This document shows positions 36,626-49,800 of a stretch of DNA of 64,000 nucleotides, one piece after another. The notes beneath the pieces were generated by a model. That model was not told where the DNA came from. It ran no database searches and saw only the letters and a program-made list of their open reading frames with translations. Source of the DNA: Kryptolebias marmoratus (Eukaryota; Chordata; Actinopteri; Cyprinodontiformes; Rivulidae); the NCBI RefSeq assembly GCF_001649575.2, contig NC_051443.1:22443982-22507981 (forward strand), given 5' to 3'. Every line of letters starts with the position of its first letter. Position 1 is the stretch's first letter. A program made the position numbers and the translations under genes.

Positions 36626-39600
36626 AAATACCTTGTATAATTTTCTGCTTGATAGAATTTCATCCCTTGCCATCTGTCTATACTGTAACATTTATCAGTG
36701 ACACAATGTGGATATGGAGACAATAAACAATTTATTTACAAAAAAGGACATTTGCCTTTACTTGTTCTTTATAGATGTCCGTCAAAAGCAAAGAGGCAAT
36801 TATTACTTGCATTTTTTGGCAACTGTACAAAAGCAAAAACCCAAAACACATATCGCCAGAAAGTTATTGATTGGAAGTTTGTGAAGTTTGTGTGCTTCTG
36901 CTAGGCAAGTTAAAGTTTATTTCTAATTCACATTTACAACTCTAGTTGACAAAATTGATATGTTGTTTTAACAATCCAAACAAATAAATACATTTATTAG
37001 ATTTGAAAGGCGGCACCTTTAAATTAAGATACAATTCGTTTCTCCATTATCATCTAGCTTTGTAACTTCACACCCAATGTATGTACCAATGTATGTATGG
37101 CACAGGGGTTTGTGTCCTGACATTAGTAATATTATTATTAATAAAATGTTATTTAAAACAACATAACAGAAACAAACGCTACAAATATTGACAACCTGCA
37201 AAGACTTCTGTAGCTATGACACAGTTTGTAAAGTTATTGAGAAGTTCTAGTCATAAAAATATTAAAAATGGTTTTAGGGTAATGTGTCAAGAATAAGTTT
37301 GTTATATTCTGGAAAAGTTAGTAGAGATAGAACACAGACATCTGCATAACTCTGAGACAAACTGAGCAAACTAAGGAAGTGGGTTTTGCATCTTTCCATT
37401 ATTGTCCGTTGAACAAAGAAAAGTTGTATTGATCAATACTAAGGAGTACATTATTACTGAAATAAAGGCTCATAGAGCAGAATTATTATTTGTAAAACCT
37501 TTCATAGAGTATACTGTCAATGTATTTGCATGGACAAAGTACAACACGGTTTTGGAATGAAGTGCATCAATTTGTCCATAGGCAACACAATAAAGGTCAA
37601 AAGAAAATTAAGACAAACCTAACTGTAAAACACAGTTTAACCATGTTGTAAAGGTGTGTGAAAACCCTGCAAACATTCTAAGAAAATGGTTAGAAAATAG
37701 ATAAACTATGTCAATTTAAAAAAGAACAAGCAATGTTTTGAAATATATATAAATAAATACAAATCTTCAGAAAATAAGAAAAGTAAAACAAAAAATATTG
37801 CAAACTGAAAACCTGGAAAAAAAAAGTCTGGATGTATAGTAATGAATATGTTACATCTGCATACACAAAAAGCACAATCAGCTTTAGGATGGCTCCCAGA
37901 ATTACCTCCATGGTGTCACTGATGCCAGCTACTCTGAAACCAGTGTTAGTAATTGGCTGCATTTATGTTTTTGGGAACATTCTGGTTTTATGAAATTGGT
38001 TAATTTATTCCTGAAAATAGTCTGAATAATGTTGAAACAATTCTCACCTCCACTATAAATGACTTAAATGAGTAAATTGTGACTTCAACAGAAGTTGGAC
38101 AATTTATTGATGAGGCTGCCAAGACTGAGCTCACAGAGAGCTAGATAAAGAAGACTGGCTAATGCAGTGAGAAATCTCTGTTGGTAGAGTAAGCTTTTTG
38201 CCTGCCATTGAGAGTGACCATTTGGAGCAAGTATAAACAAGTATAAACACTTTTGCCGTCAGAATTGATCCATCAAGCTTTACCATGAGAAGTGTGTTGG
38301 GGTGAGTGGGTCTTCAACTCTCTTTAGCATCATATCTCCCGCCAACAGTCTTTCTCTTTTGCTTTTTCTGTATGTTGTTGTGAATATTGTCCAACAAAAA
38401 CATATTGATGTTTCTTTTTACCACAGCATGTTTGTTAGAGCAGGTGTTGTAGGTATTGATTTTGATGGGAGTAGTTCAAAACAAAGCCTCAGAGATTCCT
38501 TTTTGGGAATGAAAATATACTATATGTGATTGATTTTTAAAAGTAGCCTGGGACATAAGCCTGGGTAAAGTAAGACCATTATCTGTTTAGGTATTTTAAA
38601 TCAAAACTTCATCTGTTTTATGAATCGTTTATAGGAGTAGTGATCCGTTGTACGTTTTGGGTTTCTTCTGTACCTGCCTGATACCATTCATAGTCACAAA
38701 AAACTGGTACCAACCTCCAGCAGTCACCAAGAGAAATTGGGTTCCATAATGAACTAATCCATAACATAAACATAATTAAATTGTTTCTGATTATATCACT
38801 TGGGTTGAAAATGGCATGTTTGTGTTAACAACAAAGATAGAATTAAATGTTTAGACCATCTAAACATTAGAATCTTTATCTTTAGAATCTTTAGATTGAA
38901 AAGATTTCTGCTGTTCTGACAGACTTGAAAGGTTCACAAACGATAAAGCTAAATATGTAAATGCAATGTTCTATAACTGGGGCTGGATAGCCTATGCAGG
39001 GTATAATTTAATCTTCTGAACCACAGTTTTTTAGCAGGTCTATAAATATTATGATGATAGAGATAAGGAATGTGACAATTTTAGAAAATGTTAGAACAAG
39101 AGAACAAGATTCAATCATATAGCAGCTGTTTCTACATTTAGAGTGGGACACCCTGCAGTGAACCTGACTCACAGACCTTTGTACAATAGCAAACTGTCTA
39201 CTTTTATAAATTGGCTTTTCCAGACTCACTTGTACGCTACCAAATGTTCTCCCCGAGCTTTACTTGCCTTTGTCTCCTGACATCAAAAGGCTAGTTCTCT
39301 CAATAAGGCTAGATCAGTCTGTGTATGAGTTGCTTTGATCCTCATGTGAAGCCAGTGGGGAATAAAGTCTAGCCCTTGCATTGCCTATCAGCATGTCAGA
39401 GAAGTGTATATTTATGTGCTTGACCTTAATAGCTGTGATTAGGTATCCTCCCGTTTAGCTCTCTTCCAGTATCCTGTCAATAAGTCAAGAGTGAAACAAT
39501 CATGGTTTGACTGTTCCCGTCCAAAAGAGATCCACCGCAGGGGAAAGGAGGAGTGGAAATGTTCTGTGAGTGACACGTCTTTTACAAATCCTTTTAGTCA

Positions 39601-41048
39601 AAAGCGCTTTAACATGAGTCATGAGAGTGTGTGACAGGCTCAGTCAATACTGAGCCAACATGATTCACCTCTCACTGGAGTTCTGTTTTGTAGTTCTACT
39701 TCTGCTATTAGACACGCAGGAGGGAGAGATCACAGAAGGCAAAAAACATCAAAGGAGAGCCAAGACAAAAATTAGAGTAAAAAAGAGCAAAGTGAAGATG
39801 AATGTAAGAAAGGAAAACAGACAACTTTGATTTTAAACCTTTTCCATCATTGATAAAAAAAAAAACAAAAAAAATAAATAAAATAAAACCCAACCATTGC
39901 CTCCTGACCTATCAAAGACAATTACAATGTCCTATGTTCTGAAACTGGAGAAAACTATTTATTTTCCTTAATATGCAAGCAACAGGTCATCCAAATAACA
40001 GATTAAAGAAATGCAGGTGTCCTTTCTGGCAACATTTTCAATAAAATTGCTTGCTATTTTGTCATATTCATAAGCTTATGCCCATTCTTCAAAACATAAA
40101 GAGTTTTGAATGGACTTCCTACAAGCACTTAAACTTTTCCTAAATGTTCAGATTGTTGAAGTTCCTTCTGCTCCAATATGTCTTTATTTTTTAAAGTGGC
40201 ATATTTTGTAACCTGTGCCAATAAATAATATGATAATATATGATAAATATGACCTTTGCCTAAGGTAGAGTGTTGCTTGTATCTTTTTCACATTGTCTTA
40301 AAGATGAGTTTGAACTCTTAAATGCTGTAACTTTTGAACGTTTACAGGGGTGTTTGCAAACATTTTGTAACTTTTGAAAGTTGAACTTCCACCTACAGAA
40401 AAACTTACATTCAGTATCATGAAAATACATCATATACTCATTTTTTCCCCATTTTTCTCAAAGTGGCAGCAATGCATATAAACTAGGTATCATAAAACAA
40501 TACTGGGAAAGGATCTGTTGCTTAGTCAGAATCCTATAAATTACATTCAACTTGTCTTTATCCAAACTATTAAAAAAAATAAAAAATATGAGAAAAAAAT
40601 ACAAGAGCATCTATTTTATTGTATGCTTAACTGAGTGCTTTTAAGGAGAACTTGATTAAAGAATTCCAAGAGAACAGCTCTTGTAGAGTAAACTGCACAG
40701 GTTGAGATGGGAATTCATAAGTGCAAAAACAAAATACTTTCTATGGTTCACTGTCATCTGAATTCCATTACAGCCTCACGCTGTGACCAGCAATTCTTGA
40801 AAATATTGCAAGAAAGAAGAATGGAAATGCAGTCTAATGTCAGGACCCAGACTTTCCTGCAACAAAAGGTGGATGAGAGTGAAAAGTGACAGCTAGGTTG
40901 AGTTCCACAACATTAGGTTTTTGTTCCGTTTTTCTTCCTCTGTCTTTTCTATTTTTGTGGGACCTTTTTATTTTATTTCAAATGCACACAATGCTTTGCT
41001 TTTAAATGTAAGAATGAGGCAAAGAGAGGAGGCCACACAGCAACACTT
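36626..41048. other. Intergenic, no gene seen
   Basis: AT-rich. The 39300-39660 stretch is more balanced and repeat-free (possible regulatory block). A 20-residue hydrophobic frame starting at an ATGG near 37910 (minus strand) was considered as a signal-peptide exon and not accepted. No mobile element recognised. Confidence 0.5.
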
Positions 41049-41261
41049 TTATCTGTGTTGTGCTGACTCGGCTGAACTCTCCCTCTGAGAGGCTGATGAG
41101 GAAGAATGGCCTTGCACAGGAACCAACCGGGTGCATCCATAGCTGTCATCATCATCTGAATCCAAGATTGCTGAATCTGCAACTTTGGCCCCCTGCATGG
41201 ATGGGAAATGACCTGTCTGCAGCCACCTGACACCCTCTCTGTCTACAGATAAGCCCCTCAT
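41049..41261 (-). other. Possible C-terminal coding exon, unidentified
   Basis: The minus strand has a 70-codon open frame (in-frame codons continue upstream past 41300). It contains an acidic cluster ILDSDDDDSYG, then TRLVPVQGH, then a Ser-rich tail SSSSASQRESSAESAQHR before TAA. A tgttgttgcag at about 41269-41279 could act as an acceptor. The composition is clearly GC-richer than the flanks, and an acidic patch followed by a Ser/Gln/Glu tail looks like the cytoplasmic end of a real protein. No family recognised. Upstream exons would have to lie at higher coordinates, and I find none. Alternatives: a fragment of a mobile element or a chance open frame. Confidence 0.25.
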
Positions 41262-41540
41262 CCTCCGGCTGCAACAACACAGCTCAGCTGTAACCCGCCT
41301 GCATGAGTATACAAGTTTTCCACTGGTGTAAGGACTGACGAGTCATGGCTTGAACAGACAATATTTTTCAAGTTTTTTAGAAGGAAAACATATACACACA
41401 TATATATTTCTCTGCATGTGTATGTGTATATATGTGTGTATGAATGGGCACATGGGTCAATACATGAGTGAGGCACAGAAGGGAATTGGCCCCAACACCA
41501 GGGGAGCCAAGCACCAGCTACTAGTTGACAGAACTGACAG

Positions 41541-41888
41541 ACTGACAAACAGGTGATGGCTAACCAACCGGACATTGTGGTGATAGATAAGATAAAGAAG
41601 AAAGCAGTGGTGATAGATGTAGCAGTCCCAAGGGTCTGTAACATCAGGAAAAATGTTGAGAAATACCAAAGGCTGAAAGAGGAAATAGAGAAGTTGTAGA
41701 AAGTCAAGGCCTCATTGGTACCAGTGATCATTGGAACACTCGGTGCTGTGACCCCCAAACTGGAAGAATGGCTCCAACAGATCCCAGGAACAACCTCAGA
41801 TATCTCTGTCCAGAAGACTGCAGTCTTAGGAACAGCTAAGATACTGTGTAGACCCCTCAAACTCCTAGGCCTCTGGCAGAAGACCTGA
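41541..41888 (+). pseudogene. C-terminal endonuclease-region remnant of an R2/R4-like LINE
   Basis: Seen: the plus frame gives TDKQVMANQPDIVVIDKIKK, then KAVVIDVAVPRVCNIRKN, VEKYQRLKEEIEKL, a TAG stop at 41697-41699, then KVKASLVPVIIGTLGAVTPK and LEEWLQQIPGTTSDISVQKT, ending TGA at 41886. Known: the PDIVV..D..K..VIDVA pattern (PD...D/K-type catalytic residues) is the restriction-like endonuclease of site-directed non-LTR retrotransposons. The VIGTLGAVTPKL..WLQQIPG tail is frequent in teleost copies. The internal stop falls where Trp is expected (TGG to TAG), and a stop at 41535-41537 lies just upstream, so the copy is dead. No RT domain precedes it: a short 5'-truncated insertion. Confidence 0.8.
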
Positions 41889-41961
41889 GCTTAAAGTGAA
41901 GTAAAAGTGGAAACGCACATGTGGAACAAATAGGGCGAGATGAAAGTTTTTTTTAATTTTT

Positions 41962-41962
<1 letters not shown>

Positions 41963-42059
<97 letters not shown>
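41963..42059. repeat. (GATA)24 microsatellite
   Basis: An uninterrupted tetranucleotide run of about 97 bases. It produces an Ile-Tyr-Leu-Ser repeat frame on the minus strand, not a gene. It lies 75 bases after the LINE remnant. Confidence 0.98.
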
Positions 42060-45000
42060 CAAAATCTGCTTAATAACAGACAGCAATATTGTAAAATGTG
42101 CCTTATTAGCATGAGGTAAAAAAGTATAAATGGAAAACTGATCCCTATTGGTGTCCCTACTGATACTGGAATAATATTAAAATTTAAGTGTTAGAATAAA
42201 ATAGGCCACCCACAGCAAGTTCCCTTGACACTGTCTACTTTACACTTAGTTGTACTCTGTGGTTTAAAATGAAGAGTATGATTAATTAATGAACACAAGC
42301 TATTAGGCTGACAGCCCATTTTGTTAGTTTTCTTCTTCTGTCCCTTTTGCTCAGAGTGATAAATAAATAAATAAAAATAACTGTTTAAGGAGCACAGGAG
42401 AAAGTTTGTTTTTTGTTAAAATACAAGACACACAAACAGTAAGAAACATATTTTTGTACAGTCAAAAAGTACATGTTGTACAAAATAACTTCTTAGGACT
42501 ACTATTCTCCATCCTTTAAATATATGGGAAGGAGTATTTCAAGGGTGGCCAATCCTGTGATGGTAGGAGCCCACAGTGTAGAGGGAGATGAGCTGAGCAG
42601 ATGGTGAGGAATTCTCAGGGTTTATTTCAGAGTTCAGTCTTTACGGCTCATATATTGACTTAATTATAAGACAGAGGGGAGAGTGAACTCCTGAAAGGAC
42701 AATAAAAAGAGGCAGGGAAATCTTCATCAAGCCTGCAAGGAGAAAGCAGCATTAATTGAAATGACTTTGCCTTTTTAACAGAAATAGCACGGAAGACTTG
42801 CTTGTAGTGATGTTAATGAGTGGAGTTACCCAGGTTTTCTACAAATAAAAAATAGTAAGGACTTGCAATTAATAAAAAAATGAATAAATAAAAAATCCAG
42901 AGCTTCAACATAGCAATTTAATGGCTTGTGTTACAACAACATTAATTTGGTTAGGAAGGTTTGGATTTTTGTTAAAGCATTTTCACTTAAAATATTAAAT
43001 AGAATGAAAAACAAACACCCACAAAAAAAGGTACTTATAAGATGAAGTAAACCATATATAGGAAAGACAAAAAATAGTCTTCTCTAGTTTATCTACAAAT
43101 ATTACAATAAATCCAAAAATAAATAAATAAAACTAAACGACAGTGTAGGGGATAAAATAATGCTAATATAGTTAATGCAAAGAGGCAGCAACTCAGTAAT
43201 GAGAGTCAACAAAGGACCAGTGGAGAGAATCACCATCTGTGTTATGAGGAAGGTAAATTAGATGTTGCAGTTTATGTGAAAGCACCAAAACTGAAGTGAT
43301 CTGTTTAAAGTAAAGTTCAGTTAAACACCTCACTCCTGCCGCTGATGTTTACACACTCTTCAGGCAGCATGCAATAAAAGCTGATTTATTTTTAACATCT
43401 ATCTAACAGAGATGTTCTTGCTTTAGGATAGAAATCCGTTCATTCCAGCATCGACTTGAATTGTACAGAAATCATGTCAAAGGAACAAGTCCAGCACAAG
43501 AACAAATGCTCGAGGCTGCCAAAAATCTGTGCTTTGCTGAGTTTTCTTAAAGCCAGTTGTCACTTCAGATGGGTAATTTGATTATGATCACTGGGACCTC
43601 CGGTTACTCTCATCATAAATATGTCCTTTTTTATATCTTCAAGAAAACATATTATCCTCAAACTGTATACATAAACTGGCTGTAAAGGCAATTGGAAACA
43701 TAAGAGTGATGGACACCATGTAATAATATGCCTCAATCTTGGCACTTTAAAAAAATAATGATCACAAAACAGAAAATAAACAACAACAACAAAAATATGA
43801 TTCCATAATATTAATACAAACTAAAAGTGAACCTTTCCATTTTGCATTTTTAGCCTAATTCGTCTTTTCTAAACAGACCAAGGACGAAACTAGAGAACCT
43901 TGTGTGTGAGCACACAGTGCAGTCAAGTGTGGCTGTTTAGTCTGCCATAAAGAAATGAGGAAAAATGATTCCAATCTGCCTGGTCTTCAACAAAGGCAAA
44001 GCACTTGAATGCATTGCAGATGTTTTAACTCCTGTTGATGCTTGTCATGACACAATATTGCGCAATTTGGAAACCATTTTATTAACCTGATTGAAGTTTA
44101 GTCCTTGCTGATTCTTTAGAAGAGTATTCATACTATTAAACTGCTATATAGGAAACACATGCATGGAACATTACTGACAAATATTCAAGATGGGTTACAG
44201 CACAATTTCTTAATCTAAAAGAATTTAGCTTAGAACATATGTTCACTTTAAAAACCAAGGTCTTTTTTTTCTGAGAGCATAGTGTTGTTGAAACAGAAGC
44301 AGGAGGTTTTTAATATTAATTGTTTATTAAAGATATAGTTTATGAAGTTTCACCATTATCGTGCTGTCTAGATGATTGGGTCAGAGAGGCTGTTAGTATT
44401 GTGTCCTTCTTGACAATTCGGCAAGGCTGACAAATGCAACAGTGTCAGCAGGTCTCTTGGTTATGCAAACATTTTGCAGATTTAAAAAAAAAAAAAAAAA
44501 GTTTGGGTCAAAGACCCAGAGATGAGCAGAAGGCAAATATTGATTCAAGCAAATGGCAGACTGCAAACAGCTGCAGAAGGAATAGGTTAGGGCAAAAGAG
44601 CATGTTTTTGCAGAATAATGGCTGTGTAATAAGTCACTATTTGCATCTGCTCTGAAAAGTGCACAGCTTGGAATACCTACTGTGACAATAGTATTTTCTT
44701 AAATGTTTTTGGTCATAAAACATAATACTAAACATTAACAGTTTACTCTTGGTGCCTAAAACTTGTATAATGTTCTACTTTATAATCTGGTCTGCAAATA
44801 CCTTTGAAAATCTGAACAAAAACATAAATAAAATATTTTTTACACATTTGAAAAACACACCGTTGGATGGGTTTGAAGCAGTTGTCCTTTCTGAACTGTT
44901 CCCCTTCTCAAATTGTCCTCTACTCTCTAATTGTTAATCGTCCCTCCACATGGGAGCCTGGAAACACCGGGTACTCACCACTGGTGGCAAGTACTGAAAT

Positions 45001-45584
45001 GGAAAGACCAGAGACCTTGTAAGTCCAGAGTAAAACTTGGATCTGAGAACAAAGACTATACAGAGACATAGTTTAAAAATAATGAATTATAAAAAAGAAA
45101 ATAACACTCAGCAGGGTACCAAGGGAAAATTACAAGCAAAACTGACAAGATACACTAATTGCTCCACGAACCATCACATACAGAAGGAACAAAACAGCAA
45201 AACAGACTCTGACCTAACTAAAGACATCTGAAGAGTTATTGCTTGAGTTATCTGACTTAGCATTCTTTTCAACACTTTACAATCCACACAGTGAGCGCAC
45301 ATTGTTATAAGTGGTGCAAACACAGGCCAGTGCCAATTTGGAGCAAAGAATCTAACTGTTACAAGTGACACAAATGGACTCAATCTTTAGAGATGTTTTG
45401 AAAAACTGAGCTTTTTTTCTTTGTAGGTAAACAACCATCATTGGGTGAATTCAAGCAATGTAGTTCTTTTGTATTTTTGACTTGGGAAATTTACAGTTTC
45501 AGCAAAAATGTAGTAGGCTAAATAACTTTGCTGAAAATTGTAGAAGCTGAAACTGAACTGTCAAAATTAAAAAAGCAGAACAGA
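42060..45584. other. Intergenic, no gene seen
   Basis: AT-rich, with short (AAAT)n at 42358-42378 and poly-A runs. Open frames up to 73 codons have no recognisable content. Confidence 0.5.
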
Positions 45585-45840
45585 AGTCATAATTAGAAAA
45601 ACATTAGCTAAAACCTAAAATTAGCCAAACAAACATAAAAGCCAACATTAACTAAAAGTAAAAATCCCCATTTATTTCAATGAAACCTAAAAAAAGTCAA
45701 ATATATTAAAAATTACAAGTATAAAAGTAACAAAAGTCATAGAACCCATCTCCTGTATGAGCTGAACATTTTCAAACCTGAATGGTTAAAATTGCTAAAG
45801 CTGTGCTGAGATAGTTATTGTCTTCAATGCAATCAGATCT
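45585..45840 (+). repeat. Second copy of the agctaaaa tandem-type dispersed repeat
   Basis: Contains attagctaaaacctaaaatt, agccaaacaaacataaaagc and attaactaaaagtaaaaa, then cccatttatttcaatgaaac, parallel to 8994-9375. The segment ttattgtcttcaatgcaatc-agatct near its end (45815-45840) recurs at 46497-46522 with 24 of 26 bases identical. Confidence 0.5.
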
Positions 45841-46496
45841 TAAACAACACACAGAAGAAACTATAAAAAGAAAAAAACAATGTAAATGCTGAATCAACAT
45901 TTATCCAATTAGGATTGCACAATATACAGTATCAAATAGATATTGTCATTGCAATTTTAATGTGGACCATAACACCAACAATTGCTTTAAATCTCATTCA
46001 CAAACTATGTGGCAATAATTTATTTGGCAGTAAGATAGACCCCCACCTTCTTAAATGCCCACAGCCAATTTAGATGATGGTGGCCAATACACTGAATAAC
46101 ACGGAGAGTGTTGCAAGTGTTGTGGTGACAGTATAGAAAGAAAGAGGTGAGGAAAATGTGAGTTTAGCACAATTAATATTGCCATTGCAATATCCAACAG
46201 TAATATGACAGGTACATGTTTTCCTAATCTCCTGCAGCACTATCATTAATCATAATGGTGTGCCATTTAAACGACAGTAATGATACTATGTGCTGTAAGG
46301 TTTTGAAACTGACAAATGGAGAAAAAAAAATGACTAAGGCAACTTAGCAAAGTTCAGTTTATATTACATATTACTCTAGCTATTAATAACATTTTATGAT
46401 GGCTGCTTTGTCTAAAAGCAGAGTGACTTTTTGTCAATAAAATAGTTTTCTAGAGACAAGTGTTGAGTTTTTACGTTCTTAAAACAAATAGATTTG

Positions 46497-46522
46497 TTAT
46501 TGTCTTCAATGAAATCGGATCT
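46497..46522 (+). repeat. Short dispersed word shared with 45815-45840
   Basis: ttattgtcttcaatgaaatc-ggatct differs from the copy at 45815-45840 at two of 26 positions. Probably fragments of one repeat family. Confidence 0.5.
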
Positions 46523-46824
46523 TGCTACTATATAGATTTAAGAACACTCGTAAAAATTTAAGCTTTTACATTTCAGCTAAAGAAATAAAAAATACACTGT
46601 TGCCATAAGGTAAACCTGTTCCCAACACTGACTTACATTCACTATTAATGTAAAGGAAAGGAAAAGCTTTTTAGCTTTCCAGCAGGCAAAATCTGTGATG
46701 GTCCACAGATGATACCTCTCCTCCCACTCAAACTGAAGTGCACATAGCCTCTGGTCTCTCTTCCATCTCCGGTCTAGCCTCCAAAAAGTGCTGAGCAGGG
46801 CTGTCTGAGATACTTACTGTAAAT

Positions 46825-46880
<56 letters not shown>
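46825..46880. repeat. (GAAA)n microsatellite
   Basis: About 14 GAAA units, giving a false Ser-Phe repeat frame on the minus strand. Confidence 0.97.
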
Positions 46881-49800
46881 CTGCCTAAGAAAAATTCTGA
46901 TGATGTGCAAAAGGATAAAAAAAAAATAATACTCAAAAAAATAAAAAAACAGGAAGCTATTCTCTGTCAGATAATAGGACCATAGTTAGTAGCAGAAATA
47001 AAGTAAAATGTATGAACTTTTTTCACAGAGAAAAGGTCAAACTGTTATATAAAGAGCCAATAATACAATAGACGCACACATCACACAAAAGCCATTTTCA
47101 GACCAGTGAAACTATTCCATAATTGTTAAAACTGCTTGACAGCTTTAAACTGGGATAGTCTGGTTGGCAGCAGGTGGGTTTTCTTTCAGTTTTGTTTTTT
47201 TAACTTCTGTGTTTTCAGACTAAATGTCATATCTCGGTACAGGAGACAATTTCTACAGTTAATCAAATGGATGTAGCTATTATAGGTATGACTGTAATAA
47301 ACCTATGGTGGAAAGAAACTAATACGAAGTGTTTAAATGGCACATTTTTATGAAGTGTCACAAATAACTAGAAAATATGAGTCATTTAATGTTCTGATGC
47401 ATGATTGTCTAGAATGTTTTACATCAACTGACTACACAATGTTAACTTACATTGTACATCTCAAAACAGTTACCTACCACAAACTGACAACAAATGTTGT
47501 CTACATGCTGTTATTAAAGCTAACCAGACCAAATAAAGGACGTCTTGTTTGTCGTGGACATTTCAATCAGCCAGGTAATCAGTTCAAGTTTTTTTTTTTC
47601 TATAGAGCACAACCATGTAACTAAAGTGTACACAAGTTAAAATATAAAGCATTGTAGCTTTTTTTGCAGGAAGTTTCTATCATTTCCCACTTGTCTTTTC
47701 TTTGCTTATTATATTTGTATTTATTTTTCTTTGACTGATTCATGATGAAGAAACAGTGCATTAGATGTTAGGGCTCATGCTAATCTCTGAAAAAGGCAGT
47801 GTGGCAATTCTATTTCTAAAACTGGATGAATAAAACTACACACTTCTTAAACCATCATAGAAGACTACAGAAGACAAAAGGATGATTAAAACTGTTTCTT
47901 TTTTGGTTTGTTTTTTTTTTGTCTTTTTGAGGTTGAGAACAATGTTCTCAAGTAGACAAGCTGGAGTTGATAAAAAAAAGTCAGCAACACAGAAGGATGG
48001 CTCATTAAATTAAAAAAGGAGAAAGAAAGAAATTACATTTTAGAAGACATTTCACAAATGCAGAAGAAAAAGAAATGTAACTTTTTATAGAGAATCAAAA
48101 GGAGAGTTTTTAACTAAGTGTGTATATAATGTGACAGATTCATTTCTGAATGTTCAAGAATATTTAATAATTAAAAAAAGTGATTTAGTTGTTGTAAAAA
48201 AAAATCTTAAAAAAATCTTAAAAATACAAAATGTCTTGCTTCTGCACAGAAATACTGTTCAAAGCTAACACTTAAAAAAAAAAAGAATTGGTTTGTTTTT
48301 CCTATTTACTTTTTATGTTGTTCCTGCATGAATAAATGTCAGTTTTAGTTAACGTTTGCCCAGTAAATAGTGTTTCTCTGTCTCTCTCTCTCTCTCTCAT
48401 TTTTATTTCTATACTGATTAATAGCTTTTGAACGATTACTGAGATGGGTGTTAGATTTATTGAGCCAAGCTAAAGCATTGCAGTGACATTTTCTTTTATT
48501 ACCTGTGAAAACAACATTAATCTTATTGGATCAGTATTGAGACTGTGGCATTTGTTTGATCCTGACACACACATTCCTTACACACATGGAGAAAACATGT
48601 TATAAGAACACACAAAGGTCATATCTTATTGCTGAATAAAATGGACAGTCGATGATTTTAAGGAATTTCACTTATGACTCATGCAGCATTCCAATAACAC
48701 GCACAGAAAATGATATAAATGATATAGGTAATAATTAAAAAATGAACTTGCAGCTTTAAACATTTCATTTTATGAAAAAAAATCTTTTAAGTATGACCTA
48801 TCTTAAAATTGTTTTTTTTTATGTTTAGATATGTCTCAAATTTAAATGCTCAGTTTTTATTGACAGTCCTTCTGGACAGGTGGAAAACACAATAAAAATG
48901 TTTTATAGACAGCTGTAGTGGTAAATTAAAAACAACAACAACAAAAAGAAAACGGAGCATATAAAATAACTGCTGCCATATATGTATGGATGCACTAAGT
49001 TGAAGACTATAATTATGTCAAACCCAGCAGCTCAGTCATAATTAACAGTTAAACTGCATTTGCATTAGTCAGCATTGCATCAACTCCAGTTGATTGCAAC
49101 ATACAGCTCTATGTATTGTAATCTTTATTGGTTCCAGCTTTTCATATACGATAGACATTTTGCGACAAGTTAACACAAATTCATGTTTTTTATTTCTTAT
49201 TTTTTTTATTTTTTGTCGTTGTTGTTTTAATGTCTGACTGTTTGATCGAAATACAGCAGGGATGATCTACAACAGTTCCCTTACTAATGCTTTTACAAGA
49301 GTTTGGTTCAGAGACCCAGTTTTACGTTTTTATCTTCCATATGAATTCCCTCTTCTGTTGGTCTTGTTTTTCCTTTGGAGGTTAAGCAGTGATTGAAGAA
49401 AGCAAACTTGGATAATTTTACTTTTATCTCTGTTTGTGGCATCACAAATTTATGCAAACCTATACAGCTCATTGGATGAGATATTGATTTTAGGCGTTAT
49501 TATATTAAGGGTTTATTTGCTAGTTCTAGTTCTGTATTTACTTCATATGGTCAAAATCATTATAAAAAGGGACGAAATGTTTATTTATTTTTTGTTTGTT
49601 TGTTTGTCTGTGTGTTGTTGTTGTTGTTATAGACCTAATATCAAAGATGGCTGAAACAACTAATAATATGTGATTAACCAGTAGTTTATTTAATAGACAT
49701 TGTCAAGTGGTCTTCACTTTTCTGGGTTTCAATTTGCAGTTTCCCCCACTTGACAGCTTGCTTCAGAAAATTTTGGACTTCACTCAATGACCAACAAACA

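Noticed and set aside
37842..37962. Minus-strand hydrophobic frame starting MEVILGAILKLIVLFVYADV after an acc-ATGG context, resembling a signal-peptide exon
   Set aside because: No good donor follows in frame, the downstream frame becomes AT-rich Tyr/Phe sequence, and no ectodomain exon is visible nearby. Likely chance.
41258..41860. 200-codon minus-strand open frame
   Set aside because: It runs antisense through the LINE endonuclease remnant, which has a clear plus-strand protein match. The minus frame includes translated microsatellite-like Tyr/Thr/Cys sequence. A shadow frame.
41891..42112. Minus-strand frame with Ile-Tyr-Leu-Ser repeats
   Set aside because: Translation of the (GATA)n microsatellite.
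46728..46910. Minus-strand frame with Ser-Phe repeats
   Set aside because: Translation of the (GAAA)n microsatellite.
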